A stretch of DNA of 64,000 nucleotides from Neobacillus novalis NBRC 102450 (lineage in GTDB: Bacteria; Bacillota; Bacilli; Bacillales; Cytobacillaceae): assembly GCF_001591805.1 (NCBI RefSeq), contig NZ_BCVP01000025.1, positions 54,653 to 118,652 on the forward strand, given 5' to 3'. A program made the translations under genes and the position numbers. Positions 26,215 through 35,397 of the stretch are shown in pieces (the stretch's first letter is position 1; the number at the start of each line of letters is the position of its first letter). A model generated the notes under the pieces. The model made no database searches. It was given only the letters and a program-made list of their open reading frames with translations, and was not told where the DNA came from.

Positions 26215-29200
26215 CTATTTATTCATCTGTTCAGCTACTAAAAGTTCTGATTCATTTAATTGTACAGCTGGAATTGTGAAGTAGATGGAAGTTCCTTTCC
26301 CCGGTTCACTTTCCGCCCAAATTAATCCTTTATGGAAGGAAATAATTTCCTTGCAGATAGCCAAGCCCAGCCCATGTCCTTCCTTAGAGGTATGTCCTTT
26401 CTTTGTATAGGACCGTTCAAAAATGTTTTCAAGGTCATCCGGATTAATTCCGGAACCGGAATCGTGGATGGCGAAGGTAACATGGTCAGATTTTTCCTCA
26501 AACAGCAACTGCATATGAATCATACCTTCTGCTGTATGCTTAATGGAGTTACCTATCAAATTTGATATCACCTGATCAATTCTTCCGATATCTACGTTAA
26601 CCAATGGATAGAGCCTGCCCTGCGATAAGGGGTCTGAAGCTTTGAATTCCAGCCCATTTTTCGTTACATCCCATTCGTACTGACCACATAGATGCAAGAA
26701 CAGTTTATCCGCTGCAACGTTTTCCATTGAAAAATTAATATTTCCAGCGGTAAGCTGGGACAAGTCAAATAAATCCTGGATAAGCCGGTTTAGTGAATAA
26801 ATACGTTCCCTGGTTCTTTTTAGATAGACTAATTGTTGTTCAGGAGTATCTACTATTCCATCAATAATAGCCTCGATATAACCTTGAACGGATGTAATGG
26901 GTGTCCGTAAATCATGCGATATATTTGATAATAAATCACGCCTTAGTGCTTCTTCATTTTGTAGCTTTTTGTTTGTTTCAGCAAGCCTTTCTATAGCATG
27001 TTCAAGATCCGCTGTTCGTTCTTTAATTTTATCTTCAAGAGTTGCGTAAATCCTTGCATTTTCAATAGAAATGGCTGCTTGAGATGAAAGCATCGTGAGT
27101 GTTTGAATATGTTCTTCTGTAAACGCGTGAGAAATCAAGTTGTTTTCAAGGTATAAGATTGCAATTAACTGGTTTTGATGGCATATTGGTAAGGATAAAA
27201 CAGATTTTGGCCCGCTTTTCCTTATATAAGGGTCATCTACAAAAAGCCCAAATAAGGTGGCATTTTCAAGAACTACATGTTCCCTTGTTTTATAGACATA
27301 ATGAATGAGCTGCAGGGGTACTTCATCACTGAGTTCGTTAATATCACCAGGTAAATCTGTAATGAAGCTGCCATCTAAATCTCTTTTAACAACGATGTCT
27401 AATTCATTATTTCGATATAATAATAAAAAACCCTTTTCCGCACCTGCATTCTTTAATAAAGTCGTAATCATGGTAACAATTAATTCCCCGAAATGGATTT
27501 CTTTAGATATTGCTTGCGCAGATTTTAGGATTGTCTCCACATCAATGTTTAGATTACTCCTTACGATGCCTTTTGTTTTGTTTAATGGCTCGGCTATTTC
27601 CGGGAACTCAAGCAGAAGATGATCCGCTTTTCTAACAGCTCCCCAAAGCATGTAATGTTCATGTGCAAGTTTTAAATAATAGCGGCCTAATTGCACATAT
27701 CCGGTGCTAATGCTGTAATTTCCAGCACATTCATAAATGATTGCGATATCCTGTTTGAAGTTGTTTTCAATTGCATAGAAAATAGCCTTTTCAAAATACG
27801 AATCTATTTCCTCCTTGCTTTTCTTCAAAACCCTAAATAATTCAGCCTCCATTAAATAATACTTATGTTTATAATTCGTAGGTGAGCATTTGGCCCATTT
27901 TTTCATTTTCTTAATATTTTTTCTCATATTGCGGATGTGTTTCTTTTTTTCTCTTATTGTACATTTGTCACAAATGCGGCTGAGCCATAACGTACGGTAG
28001 AAATAATAATCCGGAGTAATGACGAGTACATTCGTATGATCAATTAACGTAGATAGTTTTTCTAAAAGTTTTATAGCCTGCTCTTTTTCCTTTAAGAGAT
28101 ATGCCATTTGAAGCCTTAACGTAAAGTGAACAATATATCCCGAATCATCATCATTGGAAATTGGCAAATCAAAAATAGGTTCGATATTAAATGACAATAG
28201 CACATCAAGCCAATGTTTCATTTCGTTCATAAAATCAACAGATAGCCGATAATTAATACTTCTGACAAATTCCAGCTGCTGATTAACTCCCGCCAGCACT
28301 TCCTGAAGCCCCTCCCCTTTCAAAAGAAGGGTCATAATAATAAAAGAACTTGCAGCGCCTGCTAAATGTATGTTGCCTGACTCCACACTATACTTCTGCG
28401 ATTCATAAAGATAAAAAAGATTCTCTTGTAAATGATTTTTCCAATGATTCACAAACGTAGCATTAACGAAATATACTCTTGCTTTTAAGCTTTTACTATT
28501 ACTTTTCTCAGCATGCTGAATGGCTAGTTTTCCAAATTCAAAGCTTCTCCTAAAGTTTCCAAACCCGGCACCTTGAATAAGCGAAAAATTATTAAATACT
28601 AAACTGGAAATATCAGTTTGCCCATTTTTTAATGTGAACGTAAACGCTTTTAACATCAAACTAGTTGCAAGGTTTTGATTCACATGAAAAGCAGGTGCAT
28701 TAATATTAATTAATGTTTGCATGAGCTCTTTTTTTGTATCATCCTTCATAACAGGTAAATCCATAAGTTTCAAGGGATTTTTGTTTCTAAATGCAAGCTG
28801 AATACGAATTAATTCCATCACAATATCTATTTTTCCTGGATTGCTGTTAATTTCCCAATCGTACAGCTGTAATCCTTTTATTCCTGCATCAACTGCATCT
28901 TTTACCCTATGTAAATGTGTAAATAAAGTAATCTTTAAATTATATAATTTTAACTTCTCTTCTCTAGAATGCGCCTTTGCCAAAACCTCATCAAAGGCGG
29001 TCTCTGCCTCCGGAAAATGACTGTTTAAATAGGCTGTTTCACCAAATCCTTTTGTAATTTGATAGGTTAATGAATAGCTTTGCTGCCACGAATCCGAAGC
29101 TAAAAGTTCCCTGGCCATTAAAAAATATTGATAAGCCGACTGAAAGGCAGCAGCCTTTTTTGCTTCCTCACCCGCTAAGGCATTAAGGGAAGCAAGTTCC

Positions 29201-31434
29201 TTTCTTTCCTCGTCGTTTAAGAAAACAGCACTAGTATTCAAATGGGATACGGCCTCAAATAAAACTTCATTATCTAAGTAAATAGACTTGTTGTTTTTTA
29301 AATATTTCCCGATTTTCAAATGAATTTCTTGTTTCTCAACTTCTGTAAGCAAAGAGTACATAGCCTGCTGAACCTTATCGTGAATGAACAAGAATCGTTC
29401 TTCATCCCGATCCTCTTTCCCGACAGGTGAAAGAATCAGAAAACCCTCTTTTACTCCTTGTAATAAATCCGTTATAGTCGACTTCTTTTCTGAATTGAGA
29501 AGCGCTGCCAATATATGTATATCGAATTCCTGTCCAAGGCAAGAGGCTGTTTTGAGTAATGTCTGGAGCTCTTTAGGCTGTTTTTTAATCCGGTTAACAA
29601 GGTAACTAACAATGTCTTCGCTAATTGTTAAATCTTTTATCATTTCAAAATGAATTGTTTTTATTGAGCCGGATTGTGAGATTACTTTTTCCTTTTCGAT
29701 GGTATGGAAGAGTTGTGTGATATAAAAGGGGTTCCCCATAGTGATGTTATAAATCATCGTGGAAAGTACTTCCCCATTCTGATCATCAACTTGGTATTGA
29801 TCACATACCCATTGTTTTACCTGTTCTTCTTGTAGATGGTTAAGTGTGATTGATGTATGAACTTTGTTAGAATCATGCATTTTTTGAATGGCAGCACTTG
29901 CAGCCTTATTCAAGGCTAAATCTGAATCGTCCCGAAAAGCAAGGATAATAAATAGATTCCTAGTACTAACATTCGAAACTAAATATTCAATCAATTCTAA
30001 TGAAGCTGCATCGGCCCATTGGAGATCATCTATAAATAATACAAGAGGGTTTTCTTCAGTAATTAGATTGATTAATTTATGAAATATCATAAGTAAGCGG
30101 CTGCGGCTTTCAATTGATGGAAGAACTTCTACCATAGGCTGACTACCGATAATCCATTCTATTTCAGGCAACACGGCAGACATGACGCCGGAATCGTTTC
30201 CAAGCCCATCTGCGATTTTTTGTTTCCAAAGCGAAAGGTTCGTTTCTCCTTTCGAGAGGATAATGCGAACCCAGGTTTTCAATGCCTGTGCAATCGGAGC
30301 GTATGGAATATTTTTGAGCAGCTGATCAAACTTTCCTTCTAAAAATAGGGCCTTCATTCCCATAGAACTATTTTTCAAATGACGAACAAGTGCTGTCTTT
30401 CCACTTCCAGATTGGCCAGAGATAAAAACAGTTTGCTGGTGGCCGTTTAAGGTATGATGCATCATCTGGGCCAATAGATTAGATTCTTGATCCCTTCCGT
30501 AAAGCTCATCTAGCTTTAAAAAGTTTTTTGCATTATCCATTAACCCCAACGGGAAATCCTCAATCCATCCCTTTTTTTCATACTCCTCGCAGCAATATTT
30601 AAGATCCCTCTTTAATGAGGCCGCCGATTGGTAGCGATCATCCGGTGACTTTTCTAATAGTTTTAGGATGATTGAAGATAGAACACCAGGGATTTCAGGA
30701 TATATATCCGTAGGTGATTCAGGCAACCTGGTAAAATGGGCATGAATCGTTTCTAAGGGGTCAGTTGAACTGAAAAGCAAATGGTTCGTTAGCATTTCAT
30801 AAAAAATAATACCCAAAGTGTATAGGTTTGAACGGAAATCCACTTTTCTGTTCATTCTTCCTGATACTTCTGGGGCCATATAGGCAATTTGTTCTGCAGG
30901 GAGTTCATAGGTTCTTAGTAAATTTCCCCGGGATATGGAATGGAATAAACCTAGTAACAGGAGTCTTCGATTTGTTAAATCAATCATTAAATTGTATGGG
31001 TTTAGCTGAAGCAGTAAAGCCCCTTTGGCATGAATGTTTTCCAGTATCTCACATAGTTGAATGGCCAAAACGAAAAAGTTTTGGATAGAAAATGATTGGG
31101 TGTTTATTAGTTTTTTATAAGGAATTGCAGCAAACGTTTTATACACCGGCATGATGTGGTTCCCGTTTTGAATCAATCGGATTGGCTTAATAAAAAAGGG
31201 ATCATTAATAGCAGCGATTAATTCGCAAAATGCCTGCAATTCTTCAATATCTGCTTTGTATGGGAGACCCACTACCTTTTGGATAACGATTTCCTCGTTT
31301 TCCGCGATGAAAATTCCTTTATAATATTCAGCGAATGAATCTGCGGTTATTTTTTTTAATTCTTTAAAGCCTGTTAGTTTAAGCATTTTGGTCCCCACCT
31401 TATAACCGAAGGAATTTCGTATAGGTTCTGTCAA
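26215..31434 (-). CDS. Giant hybrid sensor: pseudokinase–AAA ATPase–TPR-like–GAF–histidine kinase
   Basis: The 1739-residue protein begins with a protein-kinase-like domain (about 15–285). The usual HRD and DFG motifs are replaced (LQLNPYNLM near 143, LLLGLFHS near 159), while APEVSGR is kept, so it is probably a pseudokinase. An AAA/NACHT-like ATPase follows with Walker A GQSGSGKT at 340–347 and Walker B LVLFIDDLQWAD near 464. A long helical TPR-like region (about 690–1270) leads to a GAF domain (about 1310–1460), a HisKA domain with the phospho-His in SNISHDLRTPITS near 1506, and HATPase motifs NLIGNSIKHT, DSGSGINP and GHGLGLAICKE. The architecture resembles large signal-integrating kinases of Bacillus and cyanobacteria. 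The OmpR-type regulator upstream on the same strand is the likely partner. Confidence 0.92.
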   Translation of the reverse strand: MTEPIRNSFGYKVGTKMLKLTGFKELKKITADSFAEYYKGIFIAENEEIVIQKVVGLPYKADIEELQAFCELIAAINDPFFIKPIRLIQNGNHIMPVYKTFAAIPYKKLINTQSFSIQNFFVLAIQLCEILENIHAKGALLLQLNPYNLMIDLTNRRLLLLGLFHSISRGNLLRTYELPAEQIAYMAPEVSGRMNRKVDFRSNLYTLGIIFYEMLTNHLLFSSTDPLETIHAHFTRLPESPTDIYPEIPGVLSSIILKLLEKSPDDRYQSAASLKRDLKYCCEEYEKKGWIEDFPLGLMDNAKNFLKLDELYGRDQESNLLAQMMHHTLNGHQQTVFISGQSGSGKTALVRHLKNSSMGMKALFLEGKFDQLLKNIPYAPIAQALKTWVRIILSKGETNLSLWKQKIADGLGNDSGVMSAVLPEIEWIIGSQPMVEVLPSIESRSRLLMIFHKLINLITEENPLVLFIDDLQWADAASLELIEYLVSNVSTRNLFIILAFRDDSDLALNKAASAAIQKMHDSNKVHTSITLNHLQEEQVKQWVCDQYQVDDQNGEVLSTMIYNITMGNPFYITQLFHTIEKEKVISQSGSIKTIHFEMIKDLTISEDIVSYLVNRIKKQPKELQTLLKTASCLGQEFDIHILAALLNSEKKSTITDLLQGVKEGFLILSPVGKEDRDEERFLFIHDKVQQAMYSLLTEVEKQEIHLKIGKYLKNNKSIYLDNEVLFEAVSHLNTSAVFLNDEERKELASLNALAGEEAKKAAAFQSAYQYFLMARELLASDSWQQSYSLTYQITKGFGETAYLNSHFPEAETAFDEVLAKAHSREEKLKLYNLKITLFTHLHRVKDAVDAGIKGLQLYDWEINSNPGKIDIVMELIRIQLAFRNKNPLKLMDLPVMKDDTKKELMQTLININAPAFHVNQNLATSLMLKAFTFTLKNGQTDISSLVFNNFSLIQGAGFGNFRRSFEFGKLAIQHAEKSNSKSLKARVYFVNATFVNHWKNHLQENLFYLYESQKYSVESGNIHLAGAASSFIIMTLLLKGEGLQEVLAGVNQQLEFVRSINYRLSVDFMNEMKHWLDVLLSFNIEPIFDLPISNDDDSGYIVHFTLRLQMAYLLKEKEQAIKLLEKLSTLIDHTNVLVITPDYYFYRTLWLSRICDKCTIREKKKHIRNMRKNIKKMKKWAKCSPTNYKHKYYLMEAELFRVLKKSKEEIDSYFEKAIFYAIENNFKQDIAIIYECAGNYSISTGYVQLGRYYLKLAHEHYMLWGAVRKADHLLLEFPEIAEPLNKTKGIVRSNLNIDVETILKSAQAISKEIHFGELIVTMITTLLKNAGAEKGFLLLYRNNELDIVVKRDLDGSFITDLPGDINELSDEVPLQLIHYVYKTREHVVLENATLFGLFVDDPYIRKSGPKSVLSLPICHQNQLIAILYLENNLISHAFTEEHIQTLTMLSSQAAISIENARIYATLEDKIKERTADLEHAIERLAETNKKLQNEEALRRDLLSNISHDLRTPITSVQGYIEAIIDGIVDTPEQQLVYLKRTRERIYSLNRLIQDLFDLSQLTAGNINFSMENVAADKLFLHLCGQYEWDVTKNGLEFKASDPLSQGRLYPLVNVDIGRIDQVISNLIGNSIKHTAEGMIHMQLLFEEKSDHVTFAIHDSGSGINPDDLENIFERSYTKKGHTSKEGHGLGLAICKEIISFHKGLIWAESEPGKGTSIYFTIPAVQLNESELLVAEQMNK

Positions 31435-31499
31435 TTAAGTCCCTATTTCTCGTTTTTCAATTCACATAGGGACATTATGAAATTATATGCTGCAAAAAC

Positions 31500-31538
31500 T
31501 TTAAGTAAACTTTAAGTGAATTTATACAGAAGTTATAC
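31500..31538. promoter_or_regulatory. Four 11-bp-spaced direct repeats between kinase gene and sinI-like gene
   Basis: Hexamers TTTAAG (31500, 31511) and TTATAC (31522, 31533) recur at exactly 11-bp steps, one helical turn each. This is the arrangement bound by OmpR/PhoB-type response regulators. It overlaps the putative -10 (TATACT, 31534–31539) of the plus-strand small gene and lies upstream of the divergent kinase gene, so the regulator at 31743–32459 is the likely ligand. Confidence 0.55.
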
Positions 31539-31585
31539 TAAAGCGCCTAACATGATATTAGAATATTCAGAAACAGGAGGTCGAA

Positions 31586-31762
31586 ATGAAACAAACCACG
31601 ATTAATTGTGTTCACCCTTCTTTTGATGACACTTTAAAGGAGGAGGAATTGGATTCAGAATGGCTTTCCCTTATATGTAAAGCAAAAGAAATGGGTATTT
31701 CATTAACTGAAATTAAGGAGTATTTGTTAAACCCTGGCACTATCATTCGGAAGGATCGGTAA
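31586..31762 (+). CDS. SinI-like small anti-repressor (Sin domain)
   Basis: The 58-residue protein is preceded by AGGAGG, 5 nt before the ATG. Its core, DSEWLSLICKAKEMGIS followed by LTEIKEYLL, matches the SinI dimerisation helices (in B. subtilis the pattern is LDQEWVELMVEAKEANIS then PEEIRKYLL). SinI sequesters the biofilm repressor SinR. No sinR is adjacent here. The gene is on the plus strand, convergent with the response-regulator gene, and the two overlap by 20 bp. The repeats at 31500–31538 place it under likely control of that two-component system, linking the giant sensor to a lifestyle switch; this is inference. Confidence 0.8.
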   Translation: MKQTTINCVHPSFDDTLKEEELDSEWLSLICKAKEMGISLTEIKEYLLNPGTIIRKDR

Positions 31763-32459
31763 ATTTATAACCAATTCCTCGGACTGTTTGAATAAATACG
31801 GGTTTTGCCGGATTAGTCTCAATCTTTTTTCTTAGGTTGCTGATATGAACCATTACGGTTCTATTATCACCAAGGCTATCTTCACCCCAGATTAACTGAA
31901 ATAATTGTTCGACACTATAAACCCTATTTACATTGCTGGCCAAAACACATAATAATTGATACTCTTTAGCAGGTAAAGAGATTATTAATTCCTCTCTTTT
32001 TACGACACAACTATCTGTGTCAATGGTGAAACCGGGGAAATACAAAATCGGGTTCTCCCTTTTATTAAGTGCATTTTTATTCTCATAGCTGTTTTGTTTG
32101 ACCCTTCTTAATTGTGCTTTAATTTTTGCCACTAAAACGCCTGGGCTAAAGGGTTTTGTAATATAATCATCGCCGCCAATCCGCAAGCCTAGGATTTTAT
32201 CAATATCATCTTCTTTTGCACTTAAAAATAAAATTGGCACATTCGTCTTATTACGTATGGCTTGACAGGTTTCAAATCCGTCAAGCCCCGGCATCATAAC
32301 ATCAAGCAGAATTAAATCTATGTTGTGTTTTTCAGAGAGAGTGATAGCCACTTCGCCATTCTCCGCCAATAATACCTTATATCCTTCTTTTGTTAAAAAT
32401 AGATTCAAAACTTCACGAATATCCAGATCATCATCGACAACTAGAATCAAATCCTCCAT
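31743..32459 (-). CDS. OmpR/PhoB-family response regulator
   Basis: The 238-residue regulator has a receiver domain with the acidic pair DDDLDI at the N-terminus, the phospho-acceptor Asp in LILLDVMMPGLDGF near residue 53, Thr/Ser and Lys in PILFLSAKEDD and DYITKPFSP. The C-terminal winged helix (about 135–235) has YQLLCVLASNVNRVYSVEQL and RTVMVHISNLRKKIE. It is the upstream gene to the giant kinase, separated by a 308-bp stretch that holds the opposite-strand sinI-like gene. Confidence 0.93.
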   Translation of the reverse strand: MEDLILVVDDDLDIREVLNLFLTKEGYKVLLAENGEVAITLSEKHNIDLILLDVMMPGLDGFETCQAIRNKTNVPILFLSAKEDDIDKILGLRIGGDDYITKPFSPGVLVAKIKAQLRRVKQNSYENKNALNKRENPILYFPGFTIDTDSCVVKREELIISLPAKEYQLLCVLASNVNRVYSVEQLFQLIWGEDSLGDNRTVMVHISNLRKKIETNPAKPVFIQTVRGIGYKFTDPSE

Positions 32460-32640
32460 TATGAATTTCCCCCTAAGAAACTATCTTATGGTTTCATTAT
32501 TTTCCGTTTTTTAAATAGTTATTTTATACTAAGCATCTCCCTTCTATTTTACTATAAAATAACAAAATATTCCCTAATTCTCCAATTATGTTTAATAAAT
32601 AATAACGCACCCGTTTGTTTGTGTACATTTTTTCACAAAC

Positions 32641-32688
32641 TTTACCAATAAAGCCGTTTCTCTATAGAGAAACGGCTTTATTGGTAAA
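32641..32688. terminator. Perfect 48-bp palindrome
   Basis: Both 24-base arms (TTTACCAATAAAGCCGTTTC and four more bases) are exact complements with no spacer. The hairpin would be very stable with T/A-rich flanks. It lies 57 bp after the YhgE-like gene (minus strand) and probably terminates it. The rest of the gap to 32459 shows nothing else. Confidence 0.6.
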
Positions 32689-32744
32689 CAGGGCAACAAC
32701 TTTTCCATTTAATGTCTTCTTCTAAAGTTAAGTTAACAATATTC

Positions 32745-33941
32745 TTACATATTTCGAGAATCCGATCCTACTTCCTTCACTTTATTACGTTTTAAAGCAG
32801 TACCAAGTATGACAATCATGCCTGCTAATCCAATCCAAACAAGGACAGAAATTGGAGTGTTCCAGGTTAAGCCTTCCCCAAAGAAGAATATTTTTCGAAG
32901 ACCGTCTACCATAAATCGCATTGGCAACCAAGAATAAATCCAATCCCGATAAAATGGAGACATCATTTCAGGTGCCATTGCAAGTATTGGTCCCCCGAAG
33001 AATAGCAATAAGGCAAAGAAGCCGATACCCTTAATCCCAACTAATGAAAGTACAGCTAAAATCATTAGGATGAAAGTAAATGAGGTAATGGTTAAAAATA
33101 AGGCTGTATCCATGAAATCTGGAATGTTGAGTCCTACCATTCCCTTTGCTATCCAGGTAAAGCCAAATCCAATTACCAGTGCGACAATAGCACTCATGAT
33201 AATTTGCCCTGCCTTTGTTACAAGTTTTTCTTTCCGAGTGGTGATCGGCATTTTGCTAATGGCAATAAAGAGAATCGCCGCACTTGCCAAACTTGCCATC
33301 CATAATGGCTGGAACAAGGAAATAGGAGCGTTTCCGTTCGCACTATTGGTGCCGATTTCATTCACATTTGTGACTTTCTTCGTGATTGGAACTGCAAGGC
33401 TTGCTGCCTGTTTTGCTGTCAAAGTTGCTCCTTGTTTTTCAAAACCATCAAGAAGTTGGTTGCGGACAGTGTTATTCATGTTGTCAACTACTCCATTCAA
33501 GACCTGTCCTGCCATCGTTGCAGCAGCCATATTCATTCCCTGATTGATCAATATTTGTATTTCAGGTGCAGAAGGTGCTGGAGTCCGTAATGATGCTTGC
33601 TTTGCACTAAAATCTTTGGGAATCACTAAAGCCGCGTAATACTTTTGGTTATCCAAACCTTTTTGGACTGCATTACTACTTTTTACTTCCACCCATTTTA
33701 CAGCAGGTTCTTCATCCTTAGTTGATGTTGATGTTGAAGTTTTTTGCATCATTTCCACAATCGTTTGCCCCATATTCATCTTTGGTTGATTAGGAAGTTC
33801 CACTCCCTCATCCTCATTTACGATGGCAATAGGCAGATTTTTCGGTTTTGGCTGGACCGATGGAAATAATGTCAGTGAAAAAATAAAAATAACTGCCAAA
33901 GCAATGATCGGTGAAACCAATACCAGTTTATTTTTGAACAT
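32745..33941 (-). CDS. YhgE/Pip-like ABC-2-type membrane protein
   Basis: The 398-residue protein has one N-terminal helix (LVSPIIALAVIFIFSLTLFP), a long extracytoplasmic part (about 30–205, with PIAIVNEDEGVELP and YYAALVIPKDFSA typical of the family) and five or six C-terminal helices (from about residue 208 on). Relatives include YhgE/Pip and drug-exporter permeases of the ABC-2 group. Divergent from a TetR gene with a palindromic operator between them, it is probably a regulated efflux-type protein. Confidence 0.85.
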   Translation of the reverse strand: MFKNKLVLVSPIIALAVIFIFSLTLFPSVQPKPKNLPIAIVNEDEGVELPNQPKMNMGQTIVEMMQKTSTSTSTKDEEPAVKWVEVKSSNAVQKGLDNQKYYAALVIPKDFSAKQASLRTPAPSAPEIQILINQGMNMAAATMAGQVLNGVVDNMNNTVRNQLLDGFEKQGATLTAKQAASLAVPITKKVTNVNEIGTNSANGNAPISLFQPLWMASLASAAILFIAISKMPITTRKEKLVTKAGQIIMSAIVALVIGFGFTWIAKGMVGLNIPDFMDTALFLTITSFTFILMILAVLSLVGIKGIGFFALLLFFGGPILAMAPEMMSPFYRDWIYSWLPMRFMVDGLRKIFFFGEGLTWNTPISVLVWIGLAGMIVILGTALKRNKVKEVGSDSRNM

Positions 33942-33970
33942 ATTTTACCCTCCTTGGTTTTGGGTTATAA

Positions 33971-33994
33971 TAATAGACAACTTGTTGTTTATTA
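33971..33994. promoter_or_regulatory. Probable TetR operator
   Basis: A 24-bp near-perfect palindrome (TAATAGACAAC, two-base centre, GTTGTTTATTA) lies 30 bp before the YhgE-like gene and about 115 bp before the divergent tetR gene. This is the usual place for repression of the target gene. Confidence 0.65.
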
Positions 33995-34107
33995 CATTTC
34001 AATTTTAAATGGGGGACTAGTTCTGTTTCAATAATCAAAAATGGCAGATGTGTTGGTTAGGGAACACTTTCTATAATTGTGTTGGATAAAAAGAAGGAGG
34101 ACGTAGC

Positions 34108-34725
34108 TTGCGAGATAGTAGCTTTGATTTGCGGGTCATTCGTACAAAAGATGCCATCCGAAATGCATTAGTTGAATTAATTGAAGAAAAAGGCTTTGAA
34201 GCAATCACAGTTAAAGATATCACAAATAAAGCAAAAATAAACAGAGGCACTTTTTATGCTCACTATCAGGACAAATTTGATTTAATGACCAAGTGTCAGG
34301 AAGAAATCATGCAAGAAATGTATAACATAGCAAAAAAGAACTTTCCAGGGGTTATTGCTGCACTGGGAACCAACTCCCCGAACCTAGCACCTTTCTCCCT
34401 TGTAGTTTCATTATTTGAGTATCTAAATGAAAATAGTGGATTTATGAAAGCAGTGTTAGGTCCAAAAGGAGGTTTATCATTTCAAGCAAGACTGAAAGAT
34501 TTTATGTGGGAAACAATGTTTGGAAATAACCCAATCCCAGGTATTAAGGAGGAAAATTTACTTGTTCCAGGCAAATATTTAGCTTCTTACGTTGCATCTG
34601 CACATATAGGGGTAATTCAGCAATGGTTGGATAGTGGCAGAAAAGAATCTCCTCAAGAAATAGCTCGTATCCTATCGGCCATCACAGTTAATGGACCCTT
34701 CTTTGCAGCTGGTTTGAAAAAATAA
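34108..34725 (+). CDS. TetR/AcrR-family regulator
   Basis: The 205-residue protein has an N-terminal TetR helix-turn-helix (RTKDAIRNALVELIEEKGFE then ITVKDITNKAKINRGTFYAHYQDK), followed by a ligand domain with no recognisable specificity. The start is a TTG with GGAGG 7 nt upstream. It is divergent from the YhgE-like membrane gene and probably represses it through the palindrome at 33971–33994. Confidence 0.9.
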   Translation: MRDSSFDLRVIRTKDAIRNALVELIEEKGFEAITVKDITNKAKINRGTFYAHYQDKFDLMTKCQEEIMQEMYNIAKKNFPGVIAALGTNSPNLAPFSLVVSLFEYLNENSGFMKAVLGPKGGLSFQARLKDFMWETMFGNNPIPGIKEENLLVPGKYLASYVASAHIGVIQQWLDSGRKESPQEIARILSAITVNGPFFAAGLKK

Positions 34726-34735
34726 ATCCTTCAAG

Positions 34736-34775
34736 AAGGGACACTATCTTAGAAAAACAGGTAATGTCCCTTTTT
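34736..34775 (+). terminator. Intrinsic terminator of the tetR gene
   Basis: A stem AAGGGACA…TGTCCCTT with a loop of about 20 bases is followed by TTTTT, just after the tetR stop. Confidence 0.7.
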
Positions 34776-34942
34776 CTGTGCTAAAACCCCAATCGGAGTT
34801 CCTGCTCCTAAAGCAATAGAGGTTTTCGACAAGTTTAATATACATGATTTTAGAAAAATCGTATCCTTTTTCCATGAACGCACCCGTTTTTTTTTACAGT
34901 CTATTTATTCGAATTGGATAATATTACTTGTCGATTGCGGGA

Positions 34943-35329
34943 CTAATGCTCTGTTAATATTACTCCCGCAAAATTTCCGCTCAATACTAGTTTCTTATCT
35001 TGATTAGTACATAGGAAAGTTGCCAAAATAGATATTCTATTATTATCTTTTCTTTCCAGTTTTTCAATCGTTACTTCACAGCTTATTGTGTCTCCAGTAA
35101 AGACGGGTCTCAAGAATTCAAAATTCATTGTACGAGCAAGTACATTGTAATCTCCGCCAACTTTTGTTGGTAATGTAGCAGTCAACAACCCTTGAACCAC
35201 AAGTCTCCCCAGTTCATCAGGATTCGTATGGTGGTTCCCTTCATCCATGGATACCTTTGTAAACATTTCAACAACTTCTTTTGTGAATGCCCGTTCAAAT
35301 CGAATGATGTCTCCAACTTTCAAATTCAA
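34943..35329 (-). CDS. MaoC-like hotdog dehydratase/thioesterase domain protein
   Basis: The 128-residue protein has the MaoC-type pattern: an N-terminal LKVGDIIRFERAFTKEVV, a hydratase-like FTKVSMDEGNHHTNPDELG near residue 23, and FLRPVFTGDTISCEVTIE near 73. Such proteins are (R)-specific enoyl-CoA hydratases or related acyl-CoA enzymes. The His within the HHTNPD segment could serve as the catalytic base. It is 68 bp behind the MBL-fold gene, possibly in one unit. Confidence 0.75.
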   Translation of the reverse strand: MNLKVGDIIRFERAFTKEVVEMFTKVSMDEGNHHTNPDELGRLVVQGLLTATLPTKVGGDYNVLARTMNFEFLRPVFTGDTISCEVTIEKLERKDNNRISILATFLCTNQDKKLVLSGNFAGVILTEH

Positions 35330-35397
35330 TTTACACTCCCCCCTAAATTCAATAGTTTGATAAAATAATGAAACTCGAAAGCAAGATTCAACAGTTT

